DNA of 64,000 bases from Brachionus koreanus (GCA_016987375.1 PJRA01000508.1:1842342-1906341); one strand, 5' to 3'; positions 23,085-37,231 are shown, numbered from the stretch's first letter. Made by a program: numbers and translations. The notes: generated by a model not told the origin, from the sequence alone.

Positions 23085-24256
23085 CAAATTTGCAGTTTTC
23101 ACAATATTTTTTGTTTTTTTCCTTAAAATTAACAAAATTTCAATTAGATAAAAACTAAAATGAAAAAAACACTTTCATATAATTTTTTTTTTATTTTTTA
23201 GTAAAAATTGAGTAAGTTTAATCGGGTTTATTTTAAAGATAATTTTTTTTCTTGGCAAAGTTTTTTAAAATTTTACTAATTCGAAGTTTAGACTATAAAA
23301 TGAAAAAAAAATTATTCAAATATTAAGTTCCACTCTTGCATAATCTTTGTCAAAAGATTCACATAGTTTGATTTCTAAAAAATCACTTACCACTTATCAA
23401 AAATAATGTAAAAACGAAACGAATCTAGATTGGAAGTTACTTAAAAATGATTTAGTATAAAATTAGTTTTAAAATTATTTATTAAGACAAATGCTAAAAA
23501 CACACCCAGCTTTTGAAAAAAATACTAAGCTCGGAAGATTTAGCTAGTGTATATGGTGCTAAAATTATTTATAATCTAAAATACCACTGTGAACTTGTCC
23601 GATTGAATCTTTTTGGTGTTATTCTAAATGGTATGTTAGGATGAATAATGAAAATGACTCTGACGAGCTAAAAAATTTAATAATCGATTCGCAAAAAATC
23701 TTTTCTCGCGAACTTTTTTAACAGCAAAATTATGTAAAAGATTTTGGAAGTGCTTGTATATGTATAAATCTGAATCAACATACAAAAGTGTTTTACAGAC
23801 TCTGTTCGGTCCCAAATCTAATGATTAAGTACTTAACCATAAAAACAAATTTTAATACTAAATTGTAGTTTATTTAAAATGTTATTTTAAGAATTAACTT
23901 TATTAATAGAATTTACTTTTGTTTTTCCTAATTTTTTTTTCTAAATTGAAATCAAAAAAACTAGTAAAATAAAGCAAGTTTTTTAAATTATAATGTGGCG
24001 AATCCGAATAAAAAAAAAATACTAGGTTAAAGTCTTATTTTTTGAACTGAAAATTTTTTTGTCCAAGTATCGATTTGATTGAGAATTTTCTACTTTTTAT
24101 AAATTGGTAAAAAAAAGTTTACCTTTATATCAATTTTAGAATTCTGGTGGCGAATAAGCTTATAAACTTTTTGATGGTTAAATTTATTTTTGTATTTTTA
24201 AGATTTTTAACTCACTACTAACAACATAGTAAAAAATCAGCTTAATAATCTTTTTC

Positions 24257-24288
24257 ACAAACTGGGGTTTATGACTTGGTGCACCTTA
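24257..24288 (-). repeat. Right terminal inverted repeat
   Basis: Inverted partner of 23053-23084. It ends in GCACCTTA, so the element terminates on a TA dinucleotide at both sides. Confidence 0.75.
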
Positions 24289-25137
24289 TTACTTAATAAA
24301 ATATCGTGTCTTAATTGAACAAATTATCAACTTACCTCACCGAAATTCCAAGTAAAGAAACAAGATAAAATTTTTTTATTTTAGCATCTTTTTAATCCTT
24401 TAACTTTGGGTAATATTTTAAATTATAATAAAATAAACAAAATTCAATCCTCTTCGAAATGATATTTCCAACTCTTTGCTTATTCTATGATTCTATAAAA
24501 TTTTATAAAATAAAATCTTTAAAAAAAAATTTTGAAATTTTGGTACTGTTACGTCATTATTGTAAAAAAATGTCTATAGGCTACATTAATAACTTGTGAA
24601 AAATATCTATTGAAGTGAAGATGTGTGCATAAACTCAGATTGATATGAAATGTCATAATTTGAAAAAAAATCACAACATGAATTTTGGTTTATTTCCTTA
24701 CTAATTTTAAGTACTAGATCGAAATGTATGTAAGTACAAAAATCAAATAGTTAAAAAATTGAAATTCTTATTTTTGAACATTTTATTTAGAGTGAAAATC
24801 AATAAATTAATTTAATTCGACAATTAAGCTATTTTAGTCAATAAATTTTAAAATTTATAATTATTTATTAACTAAGCTATTATTATTTTATACTATAATT
24901 ATTTTTTTTGAAAAAAAATTATGATAAACTTCTTATAAATTCTTATTTCATTAAATATATAACGTTTCTAGTTTATAAAAATATCTTGCAATATCAGATC
25001 AGTAATCTATAAAAGATATTAAAAGATTATTTTTGAAATATCGATCATTAGAACCCATCAACTTTGTTAATTACCTATTAAAATGTGAAATGATAGAATC
25101 TAAATTCTTATACTTATTGTGTCAAATGATTTTACAC

Positions 25138-25318
25138 TTTTTTTGGAGCAAAGGATGCTAATCTCCTTACTTAGTACAGGTTATCCAAAGAGATTTTAAC
25201 ATAGTTCCCTACTACAGACACATTGGTATTCACAAGATTTTTTCTCTCTTTGCGGGGATCAAATCTTCGATCCTCTTCTTTCGTGATTATTGCTCATACC
25301 TCTCAACTATATGGTCTT
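25138..25318 (-). mobile_element. tRNA-derived SINE
   Basis: Read on the minus strand, the 5' part resembles a tRNA: ATAGTTGAGAGGTATGAG fits an RNA polymerase III A box region (compare TAGCTCAGTGGTAGAGC), and about 40 nt later GGATCGAAGATTTGATCCCC fits the T-arm and B box with its self-complementary stem. An unrelated tail of about 100 nt follows and ends in an A-rich run (plus-strand TTTTTTT at 25138-25144). A pol III head, unrelated body and A-rich 3' end is the structure of a SINE. The acceptor-stem pairing of a working tRNA is missing, so I do not call it a tRNA gene. Only one copy was seen in this window. Confidence 0.55.
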
Positions 25319-28300
25319 TTCTCTCTAGATTTTCATTTTTTTTAAATTTTTCAGCACCCATTCCTAATTGGTAAGACCACACTTTGATTACTTTGTAAAT
25401 GGCCATTTTTGTCTCTCATTCAAATTTTTGGAGTAATAATGGATATTTTTAAATTTCCAATTAGAATTTTTTTCTTATTAATTTTTAGTTTAATTTGATT
25501 GATTTTAAAAATATGCTTTTATAAATTAAAAAATATTAAATTGAAATTTTTAACAAAAAAATTCTCATGATTTCAAATATTTGTAAATAATCTTTTGTAG
25601 TTTAAACATTGGAATATTTTTTCTTGAAATTGATTTTTGTTTTTTTTTTCTTATTTTTTTCTTTAATATTATTTTATTTGTTTATATAGGAGAGTATATA
25701 GATACCGAAACTGGTTGTTTAATTATAGATACCGTATTTTCTCGTTCTATTATACTGCACCAAAAGCTAAGACACGCTTTTAGACCATCAAAGAACATAG
25801 TAGATTTGCATCAAATTCTGAAAATCTTAATTTAATGTGTTATCAAGACTTTATTTTAAAAAAAAAAATTTTTTTTGAATTATGCATTTGTTGCAGCACC
25901 AAAAGTTAAGGAAAATTATTAAAAAAAAAATTTTATATTTTGAAATCAAGTTTATGCGCTAAATTAAAAGTTTCAGAATTTATTACGAAAATAAATTCGA
26001 GCTTACTCTATTAGACCATGCGTAAAAAATTAAGCTTGTAATGCCGCATAATCGCACAAGGAAAAAGAGTTTAATTTACAAATAATAAGATTTCAATTTT
26101 TTCTAGACTTTTATTCTAAAAAAATTCAAACCTTGTTTGGCATAAGTTGCATTAAATCTAATTTTTATCGAATATTCAAATTATGCTTTAAAGGTGTACT
26201 CTTTTTTGACTAATTATTATTGCTGGATTTTTCTTTTTATTTTAATAGCATCAAAATATTCTTCTAATTTATTTAAACAAAATAAATTACAAAAATTATT
26301 TAAGAAATAAAAATTTTCTTGAATAATTCAATTATAAAGACTGAAAAGGTTATTCTAATGTTTTAATTAATATCTTACAAAATGTTGATGAAAAAATTAA
26401 GCATCAGAATGCGTTTTTGGTTGGGCTAAATATTTATCAAAAAAATATTATTTGCGTCTATTTATGAAATAAAAATCCAAATTTATTGAATTAATTAATA
26501 TTAACATTTTGAAACTAAAACTTAAGATAATGACAACTGATTGTAATTTAGCATTATTTTCAATAAGTTTTCCTAGCTGAGAACACCTCTAATTGGAAAT
26601 TTTAATTACTTAAATAAAATATGCAATTACTCTTAGTTAATTGCAAACATATAAAATTATCAAGTTTCCTTCAAAAAAAAAAAAAGATATATAAATACTC
26701 TAAAATGGAAAAAATAATATATTTCAATCAATTTAAATGAGCATTATCTATCTGAGATGAATATTAAAGAATCATGCTGATATGTTTTATATGCACTGCC
26801 TTCAAATTTACTAATTGATTTAGCTAATTAAAATTGCAATTAAAAAAAGAGCTGATGCTGTAAGGGCTTAAAGTTTTATTTCTTAGTTAAAAAAAGATAA
26901 ATAATCAAATAAAATTGCAAATGAAAAGCTCCTAAGTTAGATTCATATCGTATCAATAGTTTTTAATTTGATGGCTTGGTTGTTATAATTCAAACAAATT
27001 TACCTATTTAAAAACGAATAAAATATTAATTAAAAACTAAACAAAAATTATTAATAGATATATATCTTGTTTTTTTATTCTTATCTAATGAAGTCTTAAT
27101 TTCTTTTGTAATTGAAACAAAAAGCTCAACATTAACAAATTTTTTTGAAAAATATTTAATCTAAAACATGATTCTATCAAATTAATTATGTTTTAATTTG
27201 AATTTAAATTTTTTTTATTTGCAAATTTTGCCTTTAAACAAGCTAGATAAGAAGCTAGAGAAATCAATACGCCCGATTCCCATTAATTGATATTCTTTAT
27301 TAAATCATTAAACAAGATAAGTACTAGTTGAATCGAATATATTTTTTCAAGTTGAAAAGTGATAGTACAGTACTTGCAATCATATTTAGTAATTGAATTT
27401 TAATTAAAATTCTATACTCTGATTAGAGCTAATTTAAACAAAAAGATGCTTTAACTTGCTGAATGATTTTTATCTATTAGCTTTTTTCTATTTAATTTCC
27501 ATCATAGAATTTATTTTTGTTGACTAATAGAGTTCAGTAAACAAAAGTTATTAATTATTATTCAATTTTTTTATCTCTTATTTTTTTACACCTATTTAAA
27601 ATGCTTTAAAGAACCTCAGTAATTTAAGAAAAAAAGTTTGCTAACATAATAACTTTAAATCAGCTATCTTATCTTTAATTTTAGAGTTAAATTGTTTTAG
27701 ATTTTTTTTGGTATATTTTCAAAATTAATTTAAATAAATTTTAAATTTAAGACAAAATAATTTTCGTGTTAATACAATAAATTTTTTGAAATACAAAGAA
27801 GCTCGTTTTTTTTCCAATCTAGTTGTTAGTGTGCTCTATAAATAGATTCAATTTTAGTTAAAATTTTACTTTAAAAATAATTATTCCTTTTAATTGTTTA
27901 AAAAAGACTTTTTTCCAAACTAAATAAATAAAGATATATATTTTCGGAAAAAATTTAGAAATTTTAAACAAAATCATTTAAATTTATTGAAGGATTAACT
28001 AGCCCAAGATAAGTGTAAAAATTCTAAAAGACACTTCATTAGCTATGAGAAAAATTCTTCTAAAAAAATTTTTGTCTATGTTCATCTGTGAAGTTTTAAA
28101 TAGGCAAATTAAATTGATATGTTGGATTATTAGTTCCAAGCCAAATTTTCATTATTGAGAAGTCTACTATCAATTTAAATTTAAATTTTTAATTTTATTA
28201 AGCGTTTTATATTTCTAGCAATTTTAATTCAATTAATTTACAATTTGGTTAGTTTTTAAAACAAAATTTATTTGTTTACCAGAAAAAAATTCATTATTGT

Positions 28301-31300
28301 TGTTAAAAAATAAATTCTTAAGCTTTTAATTAGCAAATTTGTCAAGGTTTGAATTTTTTTTTTCAAATGCTTAGCGAAGGTGTTGTTGATAAAAAAAAAA
28401 GACTTTCGAGACCAAGACCCCTTGCTCACTAAACTTTTAAAAATTCTTAATTGATTTAGAATTAATTTTGGTTTTAAATTTCCTACAACCAACATGAAAA
28501 CAATTAATTTTTTTGTTCTTTATTTTTAACAAAAAAATTTAAAGAAAAATTTTTTGTGCTTGCTTGAGATGGTATGTTCGCTTTGGTAATTAAGTAGAAA
28601 TATCTGAAGATTTTCTTATTAAATTTTGTATGCATTTTAATTTGTATACATTTTCACTTAATTGTTATTTAATTTAATAGTTTGTCAAAATAGAAGATAA
28701 AATTTTTTTATTTTAAAAATTGATAGGCTTTGCTATTTTTCGATCAAATATCAAATAAATTCTTTGCAAGCTGTTGCCTGTATCCAAATTTAATTTTAAT
28801 TGTTTAAATAAACAAAATATTGTATTATTTTTGAAAGAGATGAAAGTTCTAAAATTGTTGATGGTGCGTCTATGACTCTGAAGCTAATTATCAATTAGCT
28901 CAAGGCTAAACCTGCTTTCTTCTAACAAATTTATGCTTTCTCTTCTCAGATAATTCAACCACCACTGTTCTGTTGTTTACAAAGATAGGCTAAAAATTTA
29001 CCCTATTACTTTGGCAAATTTGAATTTTCAATGTGTAAAAATTTGTCATCAAATTGTATCTTTTCCACAAAACATAGTCACCTAAAGGTACTTTTTATTT
29101 TTTGCCACTTAAGGAATTCTCTCTACATTTAAGTGAATATTAGTGTAAAAATTTTAATCGGCGTTAATTTAACCTTAACCTTAAAAAATGGTATGTCACT
29201 CGTAAATATTACTAATAATTCAAACAAGAAGATTATGAAGAATTAGCTCTTTTTTTTTGTGAAAACAAACTAGGGAACAGACTTTTTATAATCAGTTTAT
29301 TTCAAAGTACTTTGAAACTAATTAACTATTGAAATAAAATTTATGGAAAGCCAGAGATGAGCTATTAGTTTAAATGAATGAGAATAATTTCTTTTTAGTT
29401 TTTCAAATCGAATATTTTGCTAATAAGTAACACCAATTTTAAAAGAAAGGCAGTTGCTTAAATAATTAAAATTTAATGGTTTCCTTACTGAAGATTGATA
29501 CCTTTTATACTTTATTTCGTAAATCACAATTAGTAAGTTATTACTTATCAATAAATTAAGACAAGCAAAGTCTGTTAGATATTTTTAAGTGGAATTTAAT
29601 GAATCTGATTTATTTTTTTTAAATATTTTTTTTACAATTAGTTTTCTATCTTCAGTTGAATCCTATCGATAATAGGCTCATTCTATATTAATTAATTATT
29701 ATTACGAGCAAAATTTATACCAATGATTCCTTAAGAGATAAATCTTTGATCTAAACAATTTATTTTCACTCATAGCTTAGCTCCTGGAATTATTGATGTT
29801 CAATTTACTTGGCTGCAAATTCTATCTGGTATATTGATTTTTTTATTTTGTTTAAATTTAAAATTTTAAAAATAAAGATCAATTTTTTTTTAAATTTTAA
29901 GCGTAAATTAAAGATGAGCAATTAAAAAAATATTGATTTGGACTTATCAATGGTCAGGAAATTTAAAGCCTTGAATAGACTGTGTGAAAATTTTGTTGAC
30001 GAGTTATAGCCCATGGATTATTTGAAATGGATTTTCGGATGGTGTTAGTAGCAAAATTTTTGATATGCACGTATTTTTGGCTTGTCAAATTATCTTTTAA
30101 ACACTCGATAAAAGCAATCAAATTGTCTTTAGTTGGATCTAAGTTAGATCTTATTTTGATCAAGAAAAATTTACATTTTATTTAAACAAATTAGAAAAGA
30201 GTACAAAATTTTTGTTGTTATAAGGATTTGTTAGCATGGAGTTTTTATCATAGAACTTGATTTATTTTAATTTCAAGTTGAATAAGTTTCACACAAAATT
30301 AGAACAAAATATCTTTAGCAAAAGGTAATAAGCAGAATTTTGGATCATTATTTTAAATTATATTAAAATGCGCATAATAATCATTAGGATATATAGATTT
30401 CTATCAAATTTATAGGAAATAAATAGATAAATTAATTAATAGCATTTTAAAGCGAATCCAGGCGAAATAAATGGCGTCTTTCTGGGCCTTTTTAGTCTCC
30501 ATTCTTATTTCTTAAATAAAAACTTTGAATTTATAATTTAAGATTTAAAATTTTTAATTGTTTTGACTTAATCAATTCGACAGCATATTAAATTTATGCT
30601 TAAAAAACCATCTCAATTAGGCTTGAATAAAACAAAAACAAGCAAACAATATTTCTAAAGAAATATTTGCTCGTATAAATATTCTTATAAGACAATTTCG
30701 CCTTATGACTTTATATAATCTTAGTTTATTTATTCAGTGGAAAAAAAATTTAAGTTTGCAATTAAAGCAAAAAATTGTTTAATTGAGTACAAATAAGGAT
30801 TCTTAAAATTATAGTCATTTTTAATGAATAAATCAGTTTTATTTAAGTTTTCTTAATAATAAATTTTAATAAAATGGTTAGGTAATAAAAAACTAAAAGC
30901 TTGATTTAGCTGAAAATTGGTTTTGAATTTCCCGAATAACCGATTCTTTTCTTAAATTAAAAGTGTTTTACCAGGCAAATTTAAATTAAATGTTTTTAAA
31001 TGCTAAAAATATTTGTTTTTCTTCTAGTATTTAAAGATTTTTATTTTATATTTGGATATTTTTTGTTGCCACAAAGCCTACCATAATTTAGGTAATGGTG
31101 CATGAGTATTTCGACGGATCAATAAGCTAGTCCCATTTTCTAGTCTAAATTTTCTAAGTCATTTAAAAATATGATATTTTTTACGACGCTGATACAATAA
31201 ATCTACGACTTTATTTTGTCCAAAAATGCTGATTACTTTAAGTACAAAATATTAATTAAAAATAATTTTGTTCTCAAACAGTATTGTTTTTGTGTTGTTG

Positions 31301-34300
31301 ATTTTGAATTGAGAGGAACCTGTAGTTTATCTGCTTTTCTCCAGTGAAGAATCTAGTTTCTTTTATTTTCTTAGCTCAGGTAATCAAAGTATCTGAGAAG
31401 GCTTTGCTTCTCTAAAGTTATTTTTTTGCTAAAACTCGAAGCTTTAATTATGATTTTGATTGCATTTTCAAAAAATAAAAAAAAAAAAAGATTGACAATA
31501 TTTGATGATAATCACTTTTGTTCTTTTCATTTTATAGCCATAATTAACTTTTTTAAATTCTAAATGGGTTCTTAGGTAAATTTGGGCTAATATTAAGAAA
31601 TTTTGTTGGAACAATAAAATATTAATCAACAAAACGCTGTTTTTCTTTCTTTTAATTTCATAAAATTAGACAAATTTTACTTTTTTTCGAAGCGAAAAAG
31701 TACGGTTTCATGTATATCGTTCTAAATTTTATTTTTTTTTTAGGAAAATTTAAAAATATTCCAAGTTTAAGATTTACTAAAAAATAGCGAAGCCAAAGAT
31801 TACTTTTTCATAAACTTGAACCAAGTAGATATTATTCTACAATTTTAAAATTAATTAAATTTTTTTTTTTAAATTAAACTTTTTTATTTGTTAATAAAAA
31901 GAAAAAGAAAAGCACCGTTTATAATACAAGGTAGGTTTTTCGTTTTAGCTAAACAGATAAAAGTTTATTAAGTTTGCGGGCCGAATAATTTCAAAGAGTC
32001 GACCTGCTTAGCTGAAATTGTTCGAGACTTGATTTAATTTCGATGAAAAAAATATTCATTTCAAATTTTGGATTTGTTTGGTTTTTTATTTTTATTCTCA
32101 AAAAGGATAAACAAATTTAATTAATTATTTTCTCAAGTTTAAAAGTAATCCCAGTTTAAAAACACGTCGTTTAATTAGTTCAACTAAATTTTACTGTTAT
32201 GATTGCTTGAAACTATTTAAGCTAAGCATGTAATAATAACATTTTCTCGTTCTGAATTTATTAGCTATTTTTAGTTAGGAAATTATTCATTTAAATTTAC
32301 AGGAATAAATTAAAATGAAATTTGACGTCTAATTTAAGAAAATATTTATTAAAAAAAAACACTTGAAAATAAAACCAAAGCTGAGCGAAGATTTGAGCTA
32401 ACAAAAAATTAATATTTGACAATATACACATAACATTAATTAAATTTTTAATCCAATAATTTTTTAATTAAATTCAGTATTTAAATTTTTAAAATAAAGT
32501 AATTGAAATATTTAGCTTTTTTCTTAATTAAAATTAAAATTCACTAAGAAAAATGTTCTGGATATAACAATAATTAATATGGTACATATTACCAATTTAT
32601 CACTCGTGTTAAAAATAAAAAATATCTGCCTGCTTAAGATTATTTTTTCTTTTTTTTTCTATTCTCATTTAACAAATTTGTTTAATTCAATTCTTAATTT
32701 TAGAATTAAAATTTTATTTGAGAAAATATTTTTTATTGTTAAAATCGGGCTCAAATCTGCATAATTTTAATATTCGTGTTTAATCGTTTATATCATTGTC
32801 TTGATGAATTTTAGACCTTTTTTTTCTCTAATTCTAAATTATTTTTTAATGTCGTTAATATTTAAACGTTTTTAGAATTTTGGCAAAAAATTTTAATTAA
32901 AATAAAATATTTTCAAATTATATAAATATTGTGTTACTTTTTTTTTCCATTTCGTTCCCTCCGTATTCTTTGGCTCACCTTTAAAATTCTCATTTAAACA
33001 CAAAAGCAAATTTTAAAATTAAATTTGGGTTTTGTTTCAAATTTATTAAAAAATGATGAGCATAAAAGAAAATATGCAAGTTTTAATTAATTAGTGAAAT
33101 AAAACTCAAATAGTCCATCGTTATTTGATATCTTTATTTCTAACTTTCTCTCCTGGTCTTAAATATTCACTTGATTTAATTGATTATTAAGTTAATAATA
33201 TAAATATTTTTTTTGAGCAAGTTGAGTTGATATTTTTAGTAAGCAGTTTTACTTTATAATTCATCTAAAATCATATTTTCCTTAATGCAGTTTCCTTTTC
33301 AAAAAACTAATCTTCGGGGAAAGATGGATTCACTAGACGTAATTTATTCAAATTTCTCATCGAGTTCACTTTTAAATCCTTTTCAAAAAATAAAACTTGT
33401 ACTTAAAAAGATCTTTTTTTTTGAAAACAAAGAAAAATTCCAACTTTTTTTTTTATAAAGACAGCAATTTAATCCAATCAAACCGGTTAAGAATTAATTT
33501 GAAGTCAGAAAACATAATTATCAACGTAAGAAACTGGATTTTATACTAACATTATTCTAAGCTTTCTTAAATTATAAAATTTAAATAAATATTAAATTAT
33601 TTATAAAAAAAAGAAATTAATTTATTAAAAAGGCTGTTTTAAATTGGTTTAACTTAGATAAAAACAAACGATTTAAATCTTTTTCAATGCACATAGCTCA
33701 GCAATCGTAAGTATTATTTTATCATCAAATTTTAAACAAATTTAATTATTAAATACAAATTTTCAATTTTGGAATAATTTTGCTTTTGAATCAATTTTGA
33801 ATTTTTAGCTTTCAATCAGTAAATAAAGATGTTTTTTTTTTCTACAAAATTTGTATTTAAATTCTGATTTCATTTGATTCGTGGATGATCTTAATTTTAA
33901 GTTTTCTTATTAATATTTAGCTAAAAAATTATGACGAAAACTTAAAAATAAAATTTAATTAAAAATCACGTATTAAATTTTAAAAGTCAACTCTTTATTT
34001 CAAAAATTACTCTACCTAATACGTGAATAAATCTAAATTCATTTTTTAATTTATCACTATTTTTAATCAAAGATTTAATTGAATTTTCAATCTTTGTTTC
34101 ATCGAGTATTATTTTCCTATATGATATTAGCTTACTAAATACACACACACAAATACTCTCTTTTAAAATTCTGCTAGATTGCATCAAATTTTTATTATAT
34201 AAAATTTTTGAAATAAATCTGAATGTATGCATTCTAATCGGTCAGTGAATGGCCGAAGGCAGCAGTCGATTTCGATCAGATTAATCGACAGGGTGTTTGT

Positions 34301-37231
34301 CTATAATTAAGTCTTTAATATTGTCAAGACCTTGTTAAACATCGTCATAATTAGTTGGAAATTTAACTTGTTTAAATGAATTTAAATTTTACAATTAGGA
34401 TGAGTTTAATACTCTAAATCTTAAAAAACAAATAAAATTGACATATTTTCCCTGAAGAGTATGTAGTTATCTAAGTTTTGTAAATTTAATACGAGCATAA
34501 ACTATTTTAACTATGTTGACTTGAAAAAAAAAATTCAAATTTCAAGTTTTGAGAAATAATCTTAAATCAAACTTATTTTTTAATTAAATCATAAAATATG
34601 ATTATTAATTGTGAAAACAACTTTTTTTTTCTTTCTTTATTTTGGGTGAGAATTAGAGATTCAAATCAAGAAAAAAAAAATAATTTGAGACACTAATTTT
34701 TTATTTTTTTTTATCAAAAAATTTATGTACGCCAAATTGTACCAATTTTCTTAACTTGCAACATATTATTTGATAAATTCAAGCATTGATTCTAATTTAA
34801 ATAGTTTAATTGATATACATAACCATATCTGACGTTGCATCTTTTTTTCTTAGATTCAACGCCTTGTATTTAATTAATTCTTTAAATCAATTATTAGTAT
34901 TTAAATTTAATAAATTTAAAATTAGAGCGTCTCTTTAGAATTTCTCAAAAAAGATATTTAAATTCAATAAAAACAAGTGTTTTCAAATTTAAATTTTTAA
35001 GTTATTTTGCTGAAATAATAATTCATATAGTAGACAAGCTAATGTGTCACGAAGATTAGATTAGGTCCAAGCTAGCTTTGTTGGTTAAATTAGCCATCTT
35101 TTAAATTTTTAACTTGGATTATTAGAAGCATATGATTCAATTTTTGTCTAAGCATTCCAGGCCAGCGTTTGATAAACTAAATAGATATCAGCAAGCTGAA
35201 TTTGCTAATATCGGGTTCAAAAATCACAGAACATTATACACTTAATTTTTGCATTTAATTTAAAATGAACATAATCTAGTATTTAGACTTGGTGCTGGCA
35301 CTAAATTAAACGAGACGACTTATGCTTAATTCGAGAAATGTTAAGACAAGTTGAAAAGATCTAAGATTTTTTTCTTGGACTAATTAAAATGTTCAATCTT
35401 ATTTAGACCAGAATTAAATTTTTTTATATTTGCTTTATGAAAAGAAAGTAATTACAATTTAGATTGACTATTTATTTGTAATTATGTGTTTTAGAAGCAA
35501 AACAAATGAAAATTAAGACTAAATTTTCTGTTAATCTTTGAAAAAACTTAATAAAAGTATAATTAGAGCTAAAGAAAGTTGAGAGTCTAGGTAGAGGTGA
35601 ATTAAATAGGCTACAGAATAGAGCACTATTCGAAATTAAGAAAAAAATCCGACCTAATCTATTAATTATAAAATCAAATTATGTAAGTTAACGAGCAATT
35701 TTTTTTAAGATAAATTTTCTTTCATTTTTTTTAATTTCAAATTTAGGACACTTGAAATTTGAATCTTTTTACTCATTCGGTCATTTCTCTTTAAAAAAGT
35801 TTTAGATTATTATTAAGCTATGTAAATTTGAAAAAAAAAATAATCAACTAAATAAACAAAAATAGATTCTAAGTCTCTTTCTCTCTCTCTCTCTCTGTGA
35901 ATTGCTTAAATTGTTTAAAATACAATTTTAAATTAGAGAATAATTAAATTTCGTTTGCGTTCAATTCAAATGACAGAAATTTCGCATCTAAAACTCTGCT
36001 ATTAATTATTGTCAGAAGGCAAAGCTTAGTAAAATAAAATAGAAAAGACTTATAGAAAAATAAAAATAAAAAATTAATGTTTAATTGGAGTGAATGAATA
36101 ACCTATAGGATTATTTAAATATTGCTTTAGAAATTAATTTTATTCTTCTAATTATTTTAAATTAAATTTTTTGTTTATTTTTATTTTTCGATTTTTTTCA
36201 TTTTTTTTTTCTATTTGTTTAAATTTTAATTAAATTTTTAAAGCAGTCTGAGTAAATTGTGAGTGTATTAATTTGATTAACATTTTTTAAGAATGCCAAT
36301 TTTGCAGACAAGTCATAAAACACTGATTTAAATTTTAGCTTTATATTAAAGGAAATCAGAGCTAGCAAATTCTTAACAAAAATCAGCGTCCACAAATTTA
36401 AATTCTTAAGATGTTAAAGATAAGATGTAAGCCTTTTTATCAGAATAAAAAGGTTTCAAGGTATTTTAGCATTGAATTCATTCATCATTCTTGATCTCGA
36501 GTCTTTTGTTCTAAAAATTCCCTTCGTTTAATTTAAAGCAAATGTGTTTGCACTATCTTATTCATTATTTGATAATGTTCTATAACCGTTCTACTAAATT
36601 TCCGTTCCATTAGATGATCAAGTACAAACAGAAAAAAGAAATCGTGAAATGAATTTTTATTTAATTGAGGAAAGCCTTCGAGCGGCATATTTGCGTTTCA
36701 CATGATTTTAAATTTTGAGTTTTTTTATTTTATTTATTAAAATTCAAAAGTCATTGAATAATTTGAATATAGTTTAAAAAAAGTTTTAAAGCCTCTTATG
36801 TTTAAGTTTTTAGTGGAATTTCAAAGGCTTTTGTCTTTTTTTTTTTAATTAAATTAGAAAAAAAAAACAATTAAAAACAATGAGCATAAGAGCTTGAGTT
36901 TATTATTAATTGTGTATTTACATAATATTCAGTTATTGAATTTTTAAATAGCTGCAAATAAAGTGAAAAAGAAAAAATTATAAAAAATCTAAATGGAAGC
37001 TTTAGAGTTATATCAATCAAAAGTTTGGTTAATTTTTAATTTTTTTTTTTTGTTAAGAACTTTAATTTAACAAAAACAAAAATATTTTTTGTCGAACTCA
37101 ATTAAAATTTTAGAATAATTGAAATTCCTTGCTGAAATTCTGAAATCACTGGATTTAATTTAAAATCTGGGTTAAATTGCATAAAAGATTTCTATTTTAA
37201 ATATTTTAAACCCTTCCCCGCAATGACTTAC
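25319..37231. other. Gene-poor region upstream of ZFHX
   Basis: About 12 kb of AT-rich DNA with no confident gene apart from the relic at 28865-29110. More complex patches, some with one open frame, occur near 29940-30170, 30450-30510, 31080-31160, 31970-32040, 34184-34300, 35030-35240 and 36590-36700. None can be joined into a gene model by frame. Position and lack of genes suggest intergenic regulatory DNA of the ZFHX locus. A short (TC)n microsatellite lies at 35874-35896. Confidence 0.45.
28865..29110 (-). pseudogene. Possible retroelement integrase C-terminal relic
   Basis: Minus-strand translation shows VPLGDYVLWKRYNL, then after a disrupted stretch PIFVNNRTVVVELSEKRK. The order 'GDxVLW(K/R)' then 'VVV(H/E)xSxxK' recalls the C-terminal domain of LTR-retrotransposon integrases. 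Stops and frame changes break it, and no protease, reverse transcriptase or LTR was found nearby, so this is a tentative reading of old debris. Confidence 0.3.

Larger units (their letters stand above)
23053..24288 (+). mobile_element. Decayed DNA transposon with terminal inverted repeats
   Basis: TAAGGTGCCCCAAATCATAA at 23053 and the reverse complement of the sequence ending at 24288, TAAGGTGCACCAAGTCATAA, match at 27 of about 32 positions, so these are terminal inverted repeats. Both ends start with TA, consistent with the TA target duplication of the Tc1/mariner superfamily. Inside, plus-strand translation around 23575-23598 reads YHCEL and, after a one-base frame change, PIESFWCYSKWYVR from 23599, followed by an open stretch to about 23721. 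This is the E(L/N)PIE..W block that carries the third catalytic acid of DDE transposases. The rest of the transposase is not readable, so the copy is dead. It lies just upstream of MPPED copy B. Confidence 0.7.

Noticed and set aside
25250..25318. A functional tRNA gene
   Set aside because: A- and B-box like blocks exist but no acceptor stem or anticodon stem pairs properly; fits a SINE head.
29963..30163. 66-codon minus-strand frame
   Set aside because: No start context, family or neighbour; could be old repeat debris but nothing supports a gene.
36525..36690. Minus-strand 53-codon frame upstream of ZFHX
   Set aside because: Open but without splice borders or recognisable motif; composition close to background.
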